Shown: piece after piece, positions 6,090-7,898 of the stretch
How the letters are laid out: each line of letters begins with the position of its first letter
Position numbering within the stretch: position 1 is the first letter of the stretch
Assembly (NCBI GenBank): GCA_023265215.1
Contig: JAHFUH010000241.1
Location: 1 to 7,898 of the forward strand
Reading direction: 5' to 3'
DNA: 7,898 nt
Source of the DNA: Acidobacteriota bacterium
Lineage (GTDB): Bacteria; Acidobacteriota; UBA6911
Translations under genes and position numbers: made by a program
The notes under the pieces: model-generated
The model's database searches: none
What the model saw: only the letters and a program-made list of their open reading frames with translations
What the model was told of the DNA's origin: nothing

Positions 6090-6191
6090 ATGACCAGGAG
6101 CTTGCATTTCATGCTCAGTGCTGGTAGGATCGCTTTTTTGATACTGGTCATACTGGCACTTTTTTGCCGATGTTCTCGGATAGGAGGATAG
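6090..6191 (+). CDS. Doubtful small hydrophobic ORF ahead of the radical SAM gene
   Basis: An ATG at 6090 opens 33 codons ending with TAG at 6189-6191, four bases before the radical SAM ATG. An internal ATG at 6111, preceded by AGGAG (6096-6100) at 10 nt, would give 26 residues. The peptide has one hydrophobic span (IAFLILVILALFC), then CRCSRIGG with two more basic residues and a second cysteine. It could be a leader or a small membrane peptide co-translated with the enzyme. However, T-rich DNA at second codon positions gives such spans by chance, and the candidate promoter at 6102-6130 would start transcription inside it. Treat it as a hypothesis. Confidence 0.15.
   Translation: MTRSLHFMLSAGRIAFLILVILALFCRCSRIGG
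6102..6130 (+). promoter_or_regulatory. Possible sigma70-type promoter of the radical SAM gene
   Basis: TTGCAT (6102-6107) and TAGGAT (6125-6130) are separated by exactly 17 nt, and they lie about 65 bp ahead of the ATG at 6196. Agreement with consensus is modest (3/6 and 4/6). A direct repeat TACTGG-TCA-TACTGG follows at about 6140-6155. Confidence 0.3.
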
Positions 6192-6195
6192 GATT

Positions 6196-7224
6196 ATGCG
6201 CAGGGTTCCCTTGGGAGAATCGATTAAAATTATAGCCCAGGGATCATTGAACTGGTTCACCGATCGTCCTATCGTCGTTTCCTTTGAAGTAACGGACTCC
6301 TGCACCTGCTACTGCAAACACTGCGATCATGGCGGCCCCCGCGACGATTCAAAAGTTCTAAAACCGGCGGACTATAAAAAGTACATGAAAGTGCTTCATC
6401 CGTGCGTTGTCCAGGTCTCGGGCGGAGAACCGTTGATGCGCAAGGATTTGGATGAAATCATTCGGAATATAAAATCCGATTCCGGAGTCCCGTACATTAT
6501 CCTTGTATCCAACTGGTCGCTGATGACGGAGGAGCGTTATCTTCAATTGAAACAGGCCGGCGCCGACGAATTTTGCGTCAGCCTGGACTTCCCCGACGAG
6601 CGCCACGATGAATTCCGCGGACTTCCCGGTCTTTACCGCCATCTGAGCCAGATTGTTCCAAAAGTCGCAGCGCTGGGATATGACGACATCGTCATGAACA
6701 ACTGCATCACCTCGGCGAATGTTGCCGAAGTGAATGCCGTAGCAGACAAAGCAGCGGAATGGGGGGTGAATATTAATTTCAGCGCTTACTCACCCAGGCG
6801 CACCGGCTGCCGCGATTATTTCCTGAATACCAGCGAACAGCTTTCCGTTTTGAATGAGGGCTTGAGCAAAATCAAGAAACGCATGAATGGTTCCCACTGG
6901 ATCACGAATAACGTATCGACCTTGGACGCTACCATCCGGTACTTCTCCAGCGGCGGGATCCCTGCATGCAAAGCCGGACTCCGCTGGCTTGTCGTAACCA
7001 GCGACGGAGCTCTGCAACCATGCTCGATGCAGTTTAAGCGCTACGGCCTGCACGAACAGGCCCGGATGGTTGAGGAATTTACCCGCAACAACACCTGCGA
7101 CCAGTGTTACGTCTCGATTCGTTCCTATCTCGACAAAACCTTCCCTCAGTTGGTGCACGAGAATGTTTCCGAATTTTTCTCCTTCAAGCCGCGCATGAAA
7201 GATAATTGCCGGGCTTCATCCTGA
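6196..7224 (+). CDS. Radical SAM enzyme with C-terminal cysteine (SPASM/Twitch-like) region
   Basis: A 342-residue protein. The radical SAM CxxxCxxC motif is at C36, C40 and C43 (CTCYCKHC, with an extra C38) and should bind the [4Fe-4S] cluster that cleaves S-adenosylmethionine. SGGEPL (75-80) is the SAM-binding GGE motif, and the barrel continues to about residue 200. The C-terminal part carries C258, C276 (DGALQPC), C301 and C304 (CDQC). This spacing recalls the auxiliary-cluster region of SPASM/Twitch enzymes in the MoaA, PqqE and peptide-maturase groups. The ATG at 6196 has AGGAGG (6182-6187) at 8 nt. There is no signal peptide, so it should be cytoplasmic. It is followed by a terminator-like hairpin, so it may be monocistronic. 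No recognisable substrate peptide or cofactor-pathway gene is adjacent, and the reaction cannot be assigned. Confidence 0.88.
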   Translation: MRRVPLGESIKIIAQGSLNWFTDRPIVVSFEVTDSCTCYCKHCDHGGPRDDSKVLKPADYKKYMKVLHPCVVQVSGGEPLMRKDLDEIIRNIKSDSGVPYIILVSNWSLMTEERYLQLKQAGADEFCVSLDFPDERHDEFRGLPGLYRHLSQIVPKVAALGYDDIVMNNCITSANVAEVNAVADKAAEWGVNINFSAYSPRRTGCRDYFLNTSEQLSVLNEGLSKIKKRMNGSHWITNNVSTLDATIRYFSSGGIPACKAGLRWLVVTSDGALQPCSMQFKRYGLHEQARMVEEFTRNNTCDQCYVSIRSYLDKTFPQLVHENVSEFFSFKPRMKDNCRASS

Positions 7225-7296
7225 TCCCGCCCATCCTGCAAAAGCTCTAATAATCGCTGAAAATCGGAACTCGGCCTGCGTGGCCAGGGCGGAAGC

Positions 7297-7330
7297 ACGT
7301 GGAAAAATGTGAAAATCACTCCACGTTTTT
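7297..7330 (+). terminator. Likely intrinsic terminator of the radical SAM gene
   Basis: ACGTGGA (7297-7303) pairs with TCCACGT (7320-7326). Stacked inside, GTG (7309-7311) pairs with CAC (7317-7319), with a 5-nt bulge on the left. A run of five T (7326-7330) follows directly. It lies about 75 bp after the stop at 7224. It separates the radical SAM gene from the SYLF gene, which would then need its own promoter within 7331-7400. Confidence 0.55.
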
Positions 7331-7409
7331 CTGCGTATTCAGCGTCCCTTCCTGTGTTAATCTAAACATGTAGATCCACAATTTCGGATCGCATGTTTTC
7401 GGAGGCCTT

Positions 7410-7898
7410 GTGAAAAGAATATCTTTTGCATTAATAGCTCTGTTTTGCTCTTCCTCATTGTTTGCCGCAGACGTAAACGACCGCGTCGTTCGCGCCGCGG
7501 TTGTTCTGAAGGAAATCGCCGAGACGCCGGATAAGGGTATCCCGAAAGATCTCCTGGACAAATGCTCCTGTGTTGCCGTCATTCCCAGTGTGAAAAAGCT
7601 GGCTTTCATATTCGGAGGCAACTACGGCAAGGGCGTGATGTCCTGCAGAACTGATAATGGAAGCGGCCCCTGGAGCGCTCCATCTATGATGATGTTAGGC
7701 GGAGCAAGTTTTGGCCTGCAGATTGGCGCTCAGGCAACGGATCTGGTGCTGGTCATCATGAATGTTTCCGGACTTGAGAGCCTGCTCGACAGCCAGTTCA
7801 CCCTCGGCGGAGATGCTTCAGTGGCTGCGGGACCGGTCGGCAGATCTGCCTCGGCGGAGACCGATGCCTGGCTGACGGCAAAAATCCTGGCTTATTCG
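7410..7898 (+). CDS. Exported SYLF (YSC84-like) lipid-binding domain protein (3' end outside window)
   Basis: The GTG at 7410, with GGAGG (7401-7405) at 4 nt, opens a frame that stays open for 163 codons to the window edge. Residues 1-20 form a signal peptide (MKR, then hydrophobic SFALIALF, then SSSLFAA), with cleavage probably near residue 20. The SYLF/YSC84 domain starts near residue 28: KGIPKDLLDKCSCVAVIPSV (42-61), GGNYGKGVMSCR (69-80), WSAPSMMMLGGASFGLQIGA (88-107), DLVLVIMN (111-118) and the glycine-rich TLGGDASVAAGPVGRSASAE (131-150). These are the classic blocks of the family in order. Eukaryotic SYLF domains bind phosphoinositides and actin. In bacteria the proteins are periplasmic or surface-associated and of unclear role. 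The C-terminus, including the usual LFAG-type motif, lies beyond the window. Confidence 0.88.
   Translation, partial: MKRISFALIALFCSSSLFAADVNDRVVRAAVVLKEIAETPDKGIPKDLLDKCSCVAVIPSVKKLAFIFGGNYGKGVMSCRTDNGSGPWSAPSMMMLGGASFGLQIGAQATDLVLVIMNVSGLESLLDSQFTLGGDASVAAGPVGRSASAETDAWLTAKILAYS

Larger units (their letters stand above)
5603..6195. other. Divergent intergenic region with heptamer array and MITE-like repeat
   Basis: These 593 bp separate the divergent exporter operon and the radical SAM gene, so both promoters should lie here. Next to the exporter, an AT-rich patch (5640-5650, TATATT on the minus strand) could be a -10 box, but I found no convincing -35. The middle holds the 7-bp array (5731-5805) and the nested inverted repeat (5850-6084). 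The right end (6085-6195) holds a possible promoter and a very short hydrophobic ORF. The longer open frames crossing this region follow the repeat arms and do not look like genes. Confidence 0.7.

Noticed and set aside
5845..6094. TGAC near both ends of the MITE-like element as a target-site duplication
   Set aside because: The left copy is flush with the arm but the right copy is 6 nt away, and a 4-bp match is easily due to chance.
2884..6195. CRISPR array or attachment site as an explanation for the repeats
   Set aside because: The repeats are inverted palindromes without regularly spaced direct repeats or unique spacers, and no integrase or tRNA gene is present.
5871..6305. A 144-codon minus-strand open frame across the intergenic region and into the radical SAM gene start
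   Set aside because: It runs through both arms of the inverted repeat (the SAGVLAG-like words in the translation are the repeat itself) and is antisense to the radical SAM start. It has no ribosome site and no family character.
7360..7375. Small dyad ATCTA-AACATG-TAGAT ahead of the SYLF gene as an operator
   Set aside because: Five-base half-sites are common by chance and no clear promoter boxes could be placed around it.

Overview
This bacterial window has mid-range GC and six complete protein genes plus two genes cut by the window edges. No rRNA, tRNA, CRISPR array or transposase gene was seen. The mix of families suggests a Gram-negative environmental lineage, perhaps Acidobacteriota, with Desulfobacterota as an alternative. 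The families are a TPR protein with a Wzy/WaaL-type polymerase or ligase, an AHSA1-like SRPBCC protein, TauE/SafE with DUF1634, and a secreted SYLF protein. The taxonomic guess rests on gene content only and is weak.

Layout. (1) Bases 1-2883, plus strand: a surface-glycan operon segment. It holds the C-terminal part of a TPR protein ending in a carbohydrate-binding-like beta domain, a polytopic O-antigen ligase/polymerase-family protein, and an AHSA1-like SRPBCC protein. All three genes overlap (11 bp and 20 bp), which points to co-transcription and coupled translation. (2) Bases 2884-3210: a convergent intergenic region with three separate palindromic structures. One is a perfect 23-bp inverted repeat whose arms each fold into a smaller hairpin. 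(3) Bases 5602 down to 3211, minus strand: a compact operon of a TauE/SafE-type anion exporter, a DUF1634 membrane protein (TTGA overlap) and a tandem-GAF sensor 23 bp downstream. (4) Bases 5603-6195: a 593-bp divergent intergenic region. It contains an inverted array of 7-bp ATTGGTN-like units and a 235-bp MITE-like nested inverted repeat (5850-6084). A possible promoter and a doubtful 26-33 codon hydrophobic ORF lie just ahead of the next gene. (5) Bases 6196-7224, plus strand: a radical SAM enzyme with four C-terminal cysteines that could hold an auxiliary Fe-S cluster, followed by a likely intrinsic terminator. (6) Bases 7410-7898, plus strand: the N-terminal part of an exported SYLF (YSC84-like) lipid-binding-domain protein, cut by the window edge.

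How it fits together. The first operon probably exports or assembles a surface polysaccharide. The minus-strand operon probably moves a sulfur oxyanion or organosulfonate out of the cell, with the GAF protein as a possible ligand or redox sensor. The most unusual non-coding signal is that two repeats about 2.9 kb apart share one architecture: a GGCGTC(C)TCGCCG core inside a small hairpin, duplicated in inverted orientation. Their stem bases differ but pairing is kept, as expected of REP/BIME-type mobile palindromes. No complete undescribed system can be demonstrated here. The best leads are the nested repeats, the exporter-DUF1634-GAF operon and the orphan radical SAM gene.
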